Shown one piece after another: positions 15,739 through 24,208 of a stretch of DNA of 25,131 nt (its first letter is position 1; every line of letters starts with the position of its first letter). Source of the DNA: a virus; the IMG/VR virus record IMGVR_UViG_3300037042_000140, positions 1-25,131 of that record; one strand, 5' to 3'. The notes under the pieces are model-generated. The model was not told the DNA's origin. It saw only the letters and a list, made by a program, of their open reading frames with translations, and ran no database searches. A program made the translations under genes and the position numbers.

Positions 15739-15746
15739 GTGGAGGC

Positions 15747-17300
15747 TTAGAATTGTGGTATTTCCTCAATAAGAACTGTACGAGACAAGTCTTCGATAAA
15801 TACATCACAACGGTCCTTCATCCAGATTTCATATCCTGGGAATTTATTTGCAGAGCTCATACCCTGAGACTTAGCAAAGCCTAAGTGGTGACGAGTTCCA
15901 TCGATATAACCCCAAGTCATAGAAGGTGCACCCTTCATACGAACTTCACGGATGTTGTTAACCATAGAACCATCAGACATTGGAGACACGTCAAATACCA
16001 TGAATACTGGAGTGCTCTTCTTGTTCTGACCAAATTCTAGATTAGATTGAGGCAGGTCAAGTTCTTTCAAGTGAATAAGTTCAACACGACCAGTCTCACG
16101 TGTAACCATTGCATCGAATGCAAAGTTGTAAGTGATGTGTTGTCCTTCTCCTTGCAAGTAACGGTTTCCGCTATCAGCCATGAAAGTCAAACCACTGTTC
16201 AAAGCGTCTGTTTTCAAAGCTTGTTGGAATACGTCAAAACCTGCTTCGTTAGTATACATTTTAACTCTCCTGTCCTTAACATCAACCCTTCTGTAGAAAA
16301 GATCACCAAAGACAGCACGAATCAAGTTTGCAGTGAATTCACCACGGTTGTATTGAACAAGGTTACCGTTGTTACGCATTCTGTGGTAAACACCAGCAGA
16401 TGTACGCTTCAACTCTTGTTTAGAACCGTTTGTTTTAACAGTGCCTGGGCGAGACCAAATCATACGCTTAACTTTCAATTCAAGCATAGACTTTCTCATC
16501 CAGAACTCAATGAATGGTTCCCATTTAACATCATTCCTAGTCAAAGGAAGTTGGTTCCTACGCTGTGGAGCGTAAACCAAGATGTCCAATGGACGACCAG
16601 CTGAATCTCTCATCATTTTGTCATCAGCCCACTCAGTGATCTTGTGCTCAAAACCATATGCAGAACCAAGAGATTCAAACATTGTGATTTGCTCACCAAG
16701 ACGAGGAAGACCCAACAAATCTTGATCGAATTCACCAATCGCAGCATCAACCAACTCAAGTTCGATACCCACTTGCAAGAAGGTTGGGCTAACGAAGTCT
16801 ACAGTTGGATTATCTGTAACCAAAGTGAAGCTATAAAGGAAGCCCATGTTCCAAGGAACTGGATCCTTAATAACGTAAAAACGAGGACCATACTGACGAG
16901 AACCTACAGAAATAATTGCATTTTTAGAGAACTCGTTTGTGTCAAGAACCAATTGGAACTCTTGACCATCGATACCAGGCTTGCTCAATTCTTGAGTGGA
17001 AGCTGGAACATCAATGATTTTAGGGAATTTGTACGGAACAGCTACTTGCCATTTCCAAGCATCGCTATTATTATCAATGTAATAAGGCGTGCTTTTGTTG
17101 ATCATGTCAAGAAAGTCGTTGCTGTAAAGAGAGCTCTGTGTATAGAGGCTGATTATTTTTTTGTCATAATCAGCAGGCTCAGTAGAGTGAAAGCTCTCCA
17201 GGTGGTTAGCGTCAGTTAGCTTACCCACAGCACGCTTGTCCATAGATGCGACACGAGCATACGTGAAGCCAGTTAGACCTGGGATTGTTTGAATTGCCAT
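15747..17300 (-). CDS. Major capsid protein (HK97-fold, crAss-like)
   Basis: A 517-residue protein with the length, position (after the scaffold) and appearance of crAss-like major capsid proteins, which form the icosahedral shell with an HK97 fold. Visible features: helical N-terminal arm (residues 30-65), a beta-rich region with QYGPRFYVIKDPVPWNMGF, a long central helix (FIEFWMRKSMLELKVKRMIW), the loop RPGTVKTNGSKQELKR, and VFMVFDVSPMSDGSMVNNIR near the C-terminus. The leader AAAGGATAACAAAATGG contains AGGA at Shine-Dalgarno distance, one of the few such sites here, consistent with high expression. The fold is inferred from family knowledge. Confidence 0.85.
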   Translation of the reverse strand: MAIQTIPGLTGFTYARVASMDKRAVGKLTDANHLESFHSTEPADYDKKIISLYTQSSLYSNDFLDMINKSTPYYIDNNSDAWKWQVAVPYKFPKIIDVPASTQELSKPGIDGQEFQLVLDTNEFSKNAIISVGSRQYGPRFYVIKDPVPWNMGFLYSFTLVTDNPTVDFVSPTFLQVGIELELVDAAIGEFDQDLLGLPRLGEQITMFESLGSAYGFEHKITEWADDKMMRDSAGRPLDILVYAPQRRNQLPLTRNDVKWEPFIEFWMRKSMLELKVKRMIWSRPGTVKTNGSKQELKRTSAGVYHRMRNNGNLVQYNRGEFTANLIRAVFGDLFYRRVDVKDRRVKMYTNEAGFDVFQQALKTDALNSGLTFMADSGNRYLQGEGQHITYNFAFDAMVTRETGRVELIHLKELDLPQSNLEFGQNKKSTPVFMVFDVSPMSDGSMVNNIREVRMKGAPSMTWGYIDGTRHHLGFAKSQGMSSANKFPGYEIWMKDRCDVFIEDLSRTVLIEEIPQF

Positions 17301-17326
17301 TTTGTTATCCTTTTATTTATTAAAGT

Positions 17327-18607
17327 TTATAAGAACCATGAATTTTGTTTAGAAGGCTGAGTGCTACCTGTTGTCTTAGACTTAGTAACTTGTCTAGCCA
17401 CTTCCCCAAACAGTTCGTTAGATTTTTTTGTAACGCCTGTTTTTTGAATGGTAGATAATGTAGGATCCTTTTCCAAGATTTTGAGTAGTAAAGCAACCTT
17501 CACTTTAGTTGCATGATTCTCAGGTCTTTTCAATTCCAAGATGGTCTTATCGAAATCTGTAAGAGTTTCGCCAGATGCTGTCTTGTACTTATCCACCAGC
17601 AGGAAGTCTTGTAGTTCGTTAGCCAACTTAGGATTGATAGGAATACCATCAAACTCCTTGTTTTTCAGCTTATCCTGAAGGACTTGCTGAACGTTATTAA
17701 TATACTGATTTTTAACAGCTTGTCTTTGTTGTAGCTCTTGCTCAGCTTTTTGCTCCATTTGAGCTAGTTTCTGTGCTTCCTTTTTAACTAACACCTTGTG
17801 GTGTTTTGTTGCTACACTTTCCAGATCGCCATAGTTTTTGAGTCTTTCTACTTCTGTACCGATGTCATCAGGCTCAAATCCTTGATCAGCTAGAGCTTGC
17901 TTAATCACTGCCACTTGATTGTTTTCTTGTGACAGATCCATTTCAGAAAAGCTCACTACATTATTGTAAGTGCCAAAATAATCTTTTGGATTAACACCTT
18001 TTACAAATACAGCTTCGAACGCTTGTTGATAATCTTCACCAAATTGACTAATGAAGTTTTGGACCATCTCTACAGCACCTTTTTTCTTTTCATTTTGGAA
18101 ACGATCAAGGAATTCTTCAGGAGTGGAAATGTTTACATCATCTTCATCCTCATCCTTTGAGAAAACACCAAGTTTGAAAAGGTCGCGAGATAGAGCTGTG
18201 AATTGACTCGTTTGCTCTTCTTCACCTTCCTCAGTTTCCTGAGTGGGTTCTTCTGTAGGTTTAGCTTCAGCAGCAGGAGCTTTCTTCTTAACAGGTTGAG
18301 GATCAACATCTTCTGTTGTTTCCTCTTCTGTATCATTGTCTCCAAGGAAGCTAGAAATCAGGTCTTGACCTGTAAGTTCTTCACCTTCTTCTTTTGGAAC
18401 AATCTCCTTACCTTTTGGAACATCAGGTTTAGGACTAGGACTGGCAGGTTCAACATCTTTTACAATCTTCTGTAGATCATCAGGACTACCTGTTGACGTT
18501 TCAGGAGATAAAAGATCATTGAGAAGTTCTGCACTACCAGGACCCATTTCCATGGTGTTCTCAATACTAAAGTTGCCAAATGATGGCGTATTAAGGTTCT
18601 CAGCCAT
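17327..18607 (-). CDS. Capsid scaffold-like protein
   Basis: A 426-residue acidic protein directly before the capsid gene. The N-terminal 140 residues are disordered in appearance, rich in Glu, Pro and Thr (EETTEDVDPQPVKKKAPAAE). The centre carries a coiled-coil candidate at about 270-315 (QKLAQMEQKAEQELQQRQ). The C-terminus is basic (VTKSKTTGSTQPSKQNSWFL), as expected for a scaffold tail that binds the inner capsid surface. The position between portal and capsid genes fits an internal scaffold that guides procapsid assembly. No protease gene was seen in the window. A promoter lies 32 nt upstream. Confidence 0.7.
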   Translation of the reverse strand: MAENLNTPSFGNFSIENTMEMGPGSAELLNDLLSPETSTGSPDDLQKIVKDVEPASPSPKPDVPKGKEIVPKEEGEELTGQDLISSFLGDNDTEEETTEDVDPQPVKKKAPAAEAKPTEEPTQETEEGEEEQTSQFTALSRDLFKLGVFSKDEDEDDVNISTPEEFLDRFQNEKKKGAVEMVQNFISQFGEDYQQAFEAVFVKGVNPKDYFGTYNNVVSFSEMDLSQENNQVAVIKQALADQGFEPDDIGTEVERLKNYGDLESVATKHHKVLVKKEAQKLAQMEQKAEQELQQRQAVKNQYINNVQQVLQDKLKNKEFDGIPINPKLANELQDFLLVDKYKTASGETLTDFDKTILELKRPENHATKVKVALLLKILEKDPTLSTIQKTGVTKKSNELFGEVARQVTKSKTTGSTQPSKQNSWFL

Positions 18608-18627
18608 ATGTAGTTTATTTTTATTGG
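18604..18627 (-). promoter_or_regulatory. A-rich translation leader of scaffold gene
   Basis: CCAATAAAAATAAACTACAT precedes ATGG; 16 nt are identical to the leader at 15568-15590. It probably sets ribosome loading on the scaffold mRNA. Confidence 0.55.
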
Positions 18628-18638
18628 TTTACGAAATG

Positions 18639-18669
18639 TAAAAGTAGATGAAACGTATTGAATAGCAAA
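18639..18669 (-). promoter_or_regulatory. Bacteroidota-type promoter before scaffold-capsid genes
   Basis: On the minus strand TTTG at 18669-18666 is followed after exactly 19 nt by TACTTTTA at 18646-18639 (then C). This matches the host consensus TTTG, 19 nt, TAnnTTTG with one change and resembles the promoter at 7482-7513. It would give an mRNA starting about 25 nt before the scaffold ATG and would boost scaffold and capsid synthesis relative to terminase and portal. Confidence 0.65.
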
Positions 18670-18678
18670 GAGTTATGG

Positions 18679-18712
18679 TGCTATATAAAGTGTTTTGGTT
18701 GATAATATAGCA
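18679..18712. repeat. Inverted repeat just upstream of scaffold promoter
   Basis: TGCTATAT (18679-18686) and ATATAGCA (18705-18712) form a perfect 8-bp inverted repeat with an 18-nt spacer. It ends 9 nt upstream of the -33 element of the scaffold promoter. It could be an activator site or a weak mRNA hairpin after the SPFH gene; no T-run follows it. Confidence 0.35.
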
Positions 18713-18727
18713 TTAATATAATTTACT

Positions 18728-19258
18728 CTAATCAAGTTTGTTTACAATTGAGTCATTTATTATCCTAAAACTCCTGATTGGAGCTATATCTGTGAGTGTC
18801 ACCTGTTGTATATCCACTCCCCATTTCTTAGCTTCCACCCTAACTTTCTTGGTGAGAGTGTTATCAATCTCTGGATCTATACATGCATCTAGAGGAAGAG
18901 ATATAATAATGTTTTTAATGATTGACTGTGTCATATCAGCCAAGGCATCCTGAGCATCAAATACTTCCAAGAGGAATACTTTGACATCCGATATCTTATA
19001 TTTAATAACACCTTTAACAACAACATTTTGTTTATCTTTTGTGTATAGAGATTGAGCAGATAGGCTTAATGTTGTAACCACCACGTGTTGCTGTACCACC
19101 TCATCTATAATAGGGAGTTTCACGTGGAACCCTGGCTTTAACACCTTTTTAAACCTACCAGCTCTTAGAAGAACTGCTTCCTCATAGTCTGGTATAATCA
19201 CTGCTGGGGTTAAAAAGTTCCACCACTGAGCAAATAGGTCTATAAGTTTGTCAAACAT
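18728..19258 (-). CDS. Short SPFH / band-7 domain protein
   Basis: A 176-residue protein. Residues 21-160 show a band-7/SPFH domain: IIPDYEEAVLLRAGRFKKVL, then LKPGFHVKLPIIDEV (39-53), a beta segment with VVVKGVIKYKISD, and VRVEAKKWGVDIQQVTLTD (139-157), all typical of prohibitin/HflK/stomatin proteins. The N-terminus (FDKLIDLFAQWWNFLTPAVI) is amphipathic and could dip into the membrane. The usual C-terminal coiled coil that drives cage formation is missing. The ATG overlaps the portal stop (TAATG). Known SPFH proteins scaffold membrane microdomains or regulate proteases such as FtsH. Its role here is unknown. The family call is firm, any function is speculation. Confidence 0.85.
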   Translation of the reverse strand: MFDKLIDLFAQWWNFLTPAVIIPDYEEAVLLRAGRFKKVLKPGFHVKLPIIDEVVQQHVVVTTLSLSAQSLYTKDKQNVVVKGVIKYKISDVKVFLLEVFDAQDALADMTQSIIKNIIISLPLDACIDPEIDNTLTKKVRVEAKKWGVDIQQVTLTDIAPIRSFRIINDSIVNKLD

Positions 19259-21846
19259 TATTTAGTCTTTTTAGCCCTGTTCTTCGCGTTTTCTTTTGCT
19301 ATGGCTAAATCATTTGCTTGGTTCTCACGGGCCACTTTTAGTTTCTCCCTTTCGATCTCAAGCTTCTGTGCGTTTTGTAAGTTTTTAGATTGAATGTCAG
19401 CCATCTTAGCTTGGTAGTCTTTTGCCAGTTTGTCCTGTTGACTACTTATCTTGCTGATTTCCAATACATCAGGAACTCCTGACTCATCTGTATCAGAAAG
19501 TCCCATGCCCATAGATTTAGCCTCAGCACCAATTAAAGCTATCTCTTTCTTATTTATACGGTCAAGTTCATTCTGATAGTTATCATTAGCAATCTCTTGT
19601 TCTTTCTGAATCATGGCTTGTTGAATCTGAGCCTGTGCAATCTGGGCTTGTTGATCAGCTTGTTGCTGTTGAATCTGCAACTGTTGTTGTTGCATAGCCA
19701 TTTGTTGATCACGCAAATCCTTGAACACCTTCTTCATAGCTCTCATAGACTTCGTGCTGTAGAGCTCGATTACGTCATAAAGACTTCCACCGTTCTGCAT
19801 CAAAGGCTGAGCCAATTGACGAAGCTCATTAAACATTTGTGTATCTTCAGGACGATTTGTCAAGAACACCTTCAAATCACGGAACTTCAGGTCTGACCCA
19901 TTTACAGAAACAAAAGCTGATTCACCTTCGCTGGTAATATAGCTTAAGGTGGATTGAGGCTTCTTGCTTTCTACGTACAGAGCAGCATCAATTATTGCTT
20001 GATAGAGCTGACCCATTACATATTCATGTGCAACAAACCAAGGCTCTGTTTGAGCGTAAGATTGTGATACAGCTGTGTTTACACCTGTAGCAGACTCACT
20101 AGCTGTAATAGATCCCATACGTTGTCTGCTCATACCTATTAATTCCCAACATTCATTCTTAAGCTGTTGAGCCAGTGTATAACGAGATTGTATCTCCTGC
20201 GTGCGTGTGAGGTCAATATCTCTAAATTGGTTAAAGCTGGAAGGACTCTTCAGATTCTCAGGGCTATCGTCAATAAAGACAACACCTCTGTTTCTTGCTT
20301 CCATTTCCCAGATATCAAGAGCGTCTTGAGCATCACCATCCTTAGGAACAGGAATATGCCTGATGGATGTCAGATACACCTTACCCACTTCTTTCTCAAG
20401 AAGTTTATAAAGCTGGTTCATACAGACATTATATAACACCTGGAAAGGTTTCATTAAATCCACTAGAGATTTAGATTCTGTATTTTTAACTTCGTAGGTT
20501 ATTCCAATAATTGGACAATAATTAAGAAGCTTAAAAGGTTTAACATGATAGATATCTGGACCAATCTTTGTTCCTTGATACCACTCATTAATCCATCCCC
20601 ATTCTAACGATTGTTGTGTAGGAATAGTTCCAGACTTGTAATTCTCATCTACAAGAACAGATTGTTCATTACCCATCTCATCTAAGTAGATTAGTTTACC
20701 AATCTTTTTCTTACTGAGCCAGTAACATCTTACCACTACGTATTTGTAACCAAACGAACTAACATTAGATGTTAGTCCTAAGAAGTCTTTTAAACCATCG
20801 TTGTTCTCCTTCATTTCACTTTCGATAATCATACGAGTCTGAAGGACCAGTGGATCAAATGTATCATAGGTAACTGAGTCAATACCAGGAATGGCATTAG
20901 GATTACCTAGATTAGATTCACGGACATTAATTAGTCCATAGTCTTGGAGAGAACTTCTTAAATGGTCTATTTCTTCTTTAGTGAGGTCAGGAATACTTTC
21001 AATGATTTCTGAAAGTTCCATAACCTGAACAGTACCAGCAGCATACGCACCTTGAGCTCGCCCTGTAGGATCAGAGATGTACTTCCTATCAGGCGTTGTA
21101 AGAAACCATGTGTTTTTTGGATTAGCCACTTCGATGTTGAATCCCAGCTTGGAGTTATCTTCATATATGTGATAGAATTCTCTTCCAGAAATTAGCATAT
21201 CGCGAAATGCATCTTCACTCTTTTCCTTTAGATTAAACTCAGCTTTCTGACATGTGAGTACATGGTTAGCCCATTTCTCAGCTACAGATGTATAGCTATC
21301 TAACACTTCTTTCACCTGGTCAAATGACATTTGCTGAATGTCTTCTTCAGAAATATCCTCACCCTTTATAGCAGCATTCTCAATAATTTTTGTTTTGGCC
21401 TGATTGAGAACATATTGCTGGAGAATATCTGTTTTAAATTCCAGCTCCTCAGACTTACTGTCATCATCAAATGCCTTCACCCTGAATGTATCAGGGCGTT
21501 TACTGATTTCACCAACCAACTCATTCACTGGTGTTGTAATGATGGAATACATCTTTACATATGCAGGAAGCTGCAAGTCTGCTGTTAGTACATCTGTAAA
21601 CGATCTAACCTGAGGTTCTTGATAGAAGTCTTCCATCCTAAGAATACCCTTCATTAGGTCGTAATTCTTTACAAACGTATCACGGTTCTTTACATACTCA
21701 GCATATGCTTTGTTTGCAAAGTAGTCCATGGTGTTTTTTATCCAACTCTCATCCTGCTTCTCCTTATCAGTTTTAAACTGGTCAGGGAATATGTTTAGAT
21801 AGGCATATCTAATCGTAGCGTCTTTCGTATATCTAATAATTGCCAT
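19258..21846 (-). CDS. Portal protein
   Basis: An 862-residue protein in the portal position, directly after the large terminase and coupled to it by TAATG. It would form the dodecameric DNA entry ring at one capsid vertex. Portal-like features include the N-terminal helical region, a central core with WYQGTKIGPDIYHVKPFKLL, and the helix segment MSRQRMGSITASESATGVNT typical of phage portal stems. The C-terminus is long and helical: a Gln-rich stretch at about 713-750, an EF-hand-like loop DTDESGVPDVLE at 785-796, then a Lys/Glu/Ala-rich helix ending KNRAKKTK. Large portals with extended C-termini are usual in crAss-like phages. Confidence 0.85.
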   Translation of the reverse strand: MAIIRYTKDATIRYAYLNIFPDQFKTDKEKQDESWIKNTMDYFANKAYAEYVKNRDTFVKNYDLMKGILRMEDFYQEPQVRSFTDVLTADLQLPAYVKMYSIITTPVNELVGEISKRPDTFRVKAFDDDSKSEELEFKTDILQQYVLNQAKTKIIENAAIKGEDISEEDIQQMSFDQVKEVLDSYTSVAEKWANHVLTCQKAEFNLKEKSEDAFRDMLISGREFYHIYEDNSKLGFNIEVANPKNTWFLTTPDRKYISDPTGRAQGAYAAGTVQVMELSEIIESIPDLTKEEIDHLRSSLQDYGLINVRESNLGNPNAIPGIDSVTYDTFDPLVLQTRMIIESEMKENNDGLKDFLGLTSNVSSFGYKYVVVRCYWLSKKKIGKLIYLDEMGNEQSVLVDENYKSGTIPTQQSLEWGWINEWYQGTKIGPDIYHVKPFKLLNYCPIIGITYEVKNTESKSLVDLMKPFQVLYNVCMNQLYKLLEKEVGKVYLTSIRHIPVPKDGDAQDALDIWEMEARNRGVVFIDDSPENLKSPSSFNQFRDIDLTRTQEIQSRYTLAQQLKNECWELIGMSRQRMGSITASESATGVNTAVSQSYAQTEPWFVAHEYVMGQLYQAIIDAALYVESKKPQSTLSYITSEGESAFVSVNGSDLKFRDLKVFLTNRPEDTQMFNELRQLAQPLMQNGGSLYDVIELYSTKSMRAMKKVFKDLRDQQMAMQQQQLQIQQQQADQQAQIAQAQIQQAMIQKEQEIANDNYQNELDRINKKEIALIGAEAKSMGMGLSDTDESGVPDVLEISKISSQQDKLAKDYQAKMADIQSKNLQNAQKLEIEREKLKVARENQANDLAIAKENAKNRAKKTK

Positions 21847-23870
21847 TATAAGAACAATTTACTTTTTTTCTTTTGAAATAATCCTCTTGATTCTGTGAAC
21901 AGTTGATTCTTTTTATTTGGTCTAAAAAAGGCTTTTAGTCTATCATCTCCACTTCCTCCCACCCTTCCCATGATTGGGTCCATCTTAAGAGCTTGAGCTA
22001 TTGCCAATTCTGCTGCTACAATACGGTCAAAGTTACCCTGATCGTTGTATTGAATTATTTCTTCCAACAGAACAGGATCAAATACCTTGGATACGCCAGT
22101 TGTTTCTTTTACAACATTTCCATCTTCATCCTTTTCCTGATATACAACAGCTTCCATATACTTCTTAAGACAGTTGTGCAGATAGTCTCTAATCTTCTCT
22201 GCAGAACGATGAACACCATAATCACGCTTCACGGTGGTACCAGGCACCACTTCTTTCAGCCATTCTGGTTGTTTCTCTAGATAGTGTGCATCTCCTTTGC
22301 TCTTCATGTATTCAATAAAGGATATGTCATCATTTTCACAGAGCGTACGTGCATTGTAATATTTAATAAGCAAGCGAGCTTGCTCTTCCCACGTTTCCTT
22401 CTTATCAGGTCTTGCACAATACGAAGCTACGAACATATCTTGGTATTTCTCACCAGTGATGTCGTGCATTCTTTTATAAATGTATACAGAACCCAGAGAT
22501 GTAGAATATGCAGCTTGTCCTTGTCTATATGGGTCCACACCAGCTACATACAATCCATACGGAGGGTTTTCTAGAGGAAACTCATACACCACTACAGGTG
22601 CATCCTTTCGATCACTACTCTTTAGAGGGAAGTTAGTGATGGGTTGTTTGTCTGTAAACTCATGTCCTATCTTCTCTCCATCATGAAACAGAATAACAGG
22701 AGTGCCTGTGCGTTCCTGAGCAAGAAGTCTAGCCTTTTGACGTTTAGCTGCATCAATATCAAATATGTTTGTGTCCTCATTTAGAAAGATGTCATCCACT
22801 TCTAGTGGGTAGTACATCTTCTCTTTTAAATAGGCCACCCTATCACCAGCTTTCTTTAGACGTTCTAGATTAGACTCTGTAATTTCTTTTGCCTTTTCCT
22901 CATTACTTACCAACATTCTTACATTGTGAAGGTCACTATCTTTTGGTTGTTCTAAGAACGCACCAAGTGTAGATTCCTCCTTAGCCTCCATTCTGTATTT
23001 GTAGGAAATGAAGAGTCCGTGCACGCGTCTATCATCTTTCTCATTATTATATGTAAGGAAGTTGAAATTGTCTACATCGAACATTAAGCTCTTTGCATCC
23101 ATGAATCTCTTCATATCACCACCTGTACCTGTCAGGATTGGAGAACATCCCCATCCATAAGGAGTGGTGAAACCAGGCACAGCTGCCTGAAAACCTCTTA
23201 AGAAGTTGCCTTTACCAATCTCATCTATAATTAGTTTACGTGGTTTAGTACCTGCAATAGCTTCTTCGTTATTACCTTCATCCAGGTTACGGATGAGGAT
23301 CTGAGAGAACGGTATACGTTCTCCTGATTTAGTCTTGATACCTAGGGTGACTTGGTTTTTCCAATTATCCTCCACTCTCTGCCATCTCCATGCTTCAGGT
23401 AGAAAGTTGAGGCCCTTGTCCAGCTTATCTGTGATCAGCTTTATATCGGGGGCATTCAACCCAGCGATCACATTCTGGGAGTTTTCATCAAATGTAGCGC
23501 CCCACCCTATGTAAGAAGCCTCAAGGACAGATTTAGCAAAACGTCTAATTCCTAGTATAACTAGTCCTTTTTTGTCTTGTTGTGCCCTCTCTATTTCGTT
23601 TGTTACAATCCACTCATTATCTCTAAGGAGTGGGTTGGCATATTTTTGTGATATTCTTCCACGTTCATCAATTACATCCACCTCTGTGTGCCATATATTC
23701 AAATGCCAGTAGAGAAATGGATTAATGAACACACCGTTCATCATTGCACCGTTTAAGCATAAATCTCTATGAAAGTCAAAGAATGGCTTATACTCTGCTG
23801 ACTCACGGTCAGGAATACGTGGTTGGTTGATGAACCAATCTTTGTAGTCTATACTTTTAATTTCACTCAT
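21846..23870 (-). CDS. Terminase large subunit
   Basis: A 674-residue packaging motor with ATPase and nuclease domains. ATPase: Walker A-like LGIRRFAKSV at 106-115, Walker B KLIIDEIG at 212-219, and the coupling motif TGTGGDM at 247-253. RNase H-like nuclease: D446 in AGVDPYRQ, E512 in CENDD, and a third acid probably D615 in NFDRIVAAELA. The length is normal for crAss-like terminases and no motif is missing. The ATG has AGGAG at Shine-Dalgarno distance (AGGAGATAAAAATG), 2 nt after the upstream stop, and the stop overlaps the portal start. Confidence 0.92.
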   Translation of the reverse strand: MSEIKSIDYKDWFINQPRIPDRESAEYKPFFDFHRDLCLNGAMMNGVFINPFLYWHLNIWHTEVDVIDERGRISQKYANPLLRDNEWIVTNEIERAQQDKKGLVILGIRRFAKSVLEASYIGWGATFDENSQNVIAGLNAPDIKLITDKLDKGLNFLPEAWRWQRVEDNWKNQVTLGIKTKSGERIPFSQILIRNLDEGNNEEAIAGTKPRKLIIDEIGKGNFLRGFQAAVPGFTTPYGWGCSPILTGTGGDMKRFMDAKSLMFDVDNFNFLTYNNEKDDRRVHGLFISYKYRMEAKEESTLGAFLEQPKDSDLHNVRMLVSNEEKAKEITESNLERLKKAGDRVAYLKEKMYYPLEVDDIFLNEDTNIFDIDAAKRQKARLLAQERTGTPVILFHDGEKIGHEFTDKQPITNFPLKSSDRKDAPVVVYEFPLENPPYGLYVAGVDPYRQGQAAYSTSLGSVYIYKRMHDITGEKYQDMFVASYCARPDKKETWEEQARLLIKYYNARTLCENDDISFIEYMKSKGDAHYLEKQPEWLKEVVPGTTVKRDYGVHRSAEKIRDYLHNCLKKYMEAVVYQEKDEDGNVVKETTGVSKVFDPVLLEEIIQYNDQGNFDRIVAAELAIAQALKMDPIMGRVGGSGDDRLKAFFRPNKKNQLFTESRGLFQKKKSKLFL

Positions 23871-23872
23871 TT

Positions 23873-24208
23873 TTATCTCCTGCTCCTAAGGAAGTCTTCA
23901 GCCATAGTGCTGAGCTCTCCATTTCCTCTTATCTCCACCTTAGCTTCTTGTTTCTCACGTAGTTTCTCCACCACCTCAAGAAGAGCTAAATAGTTTTTCA
24001 TCGTTTCCTGTATAAACTTACCCTGAGCTTCTATTGACGCTATCACCATAGGAAGCATGCCTCCCTTGGCTGTGGGTTTCCACTCAATCCTGTCCTTCAT
24101 TTCATGAAGGGGATTGGCATCAACATAAGCCTTCCAGCTTTGTAGTTGTTGCTCAGCCCAATCGAGCTCAGCATTAACATATGTAGTTTTATTAATAGTC
24201 TTCGCCAT
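23873..24208 (-). CDS. Small terminase subunit candidate
   Basis: A 111-residue helical protein placed 2 nt before the large terminase, the usual place of the small subunit. I start it at the ATG at 24208 (MAKTINKTTYVNAELDWAEQ), because an ATG at 24298 would overlap the upstream gene by 107 nt; this start overlaps by 17 nt. The C-terminus contains a coiled coil (MKNYLALLEVVEKLREKQE) and ends MAEDFLRSRR. No clear helix-turn-helix is visible, so DNA binding is not shown, and the small-subunit call rests on position, size and helix content. Confidence 0.5.
   Translation of the reverse strand: MAKTINKTTYVNAELDWAEQQLQSWKAYVDANPLHEMKDRIEWKPTAKGGMLPMVIASIEAQGKFIQETMKNYLALLEVVEKLREKQEAKVEIRGNGELSTMAEDFLRSRR

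Noticed and set aside
15572-15746. Possible tRNA or other known structured RNA after the capsid gene.
   Set aside because: No T-loop (GTTCGA-like) sequence, no acceptor stem of 7 bp with the right spacing and no CCA end could be found; only stacked hairpins are seen.
11893-18730. TAG read as an amino acid, as in some crAss-like phages.
   Set aside because: TAG closes the 41-residue gene and the SPFH gene in the expected places, and long genes such as capsid, terminase and portal have no in-frame TAG in the minus frame.
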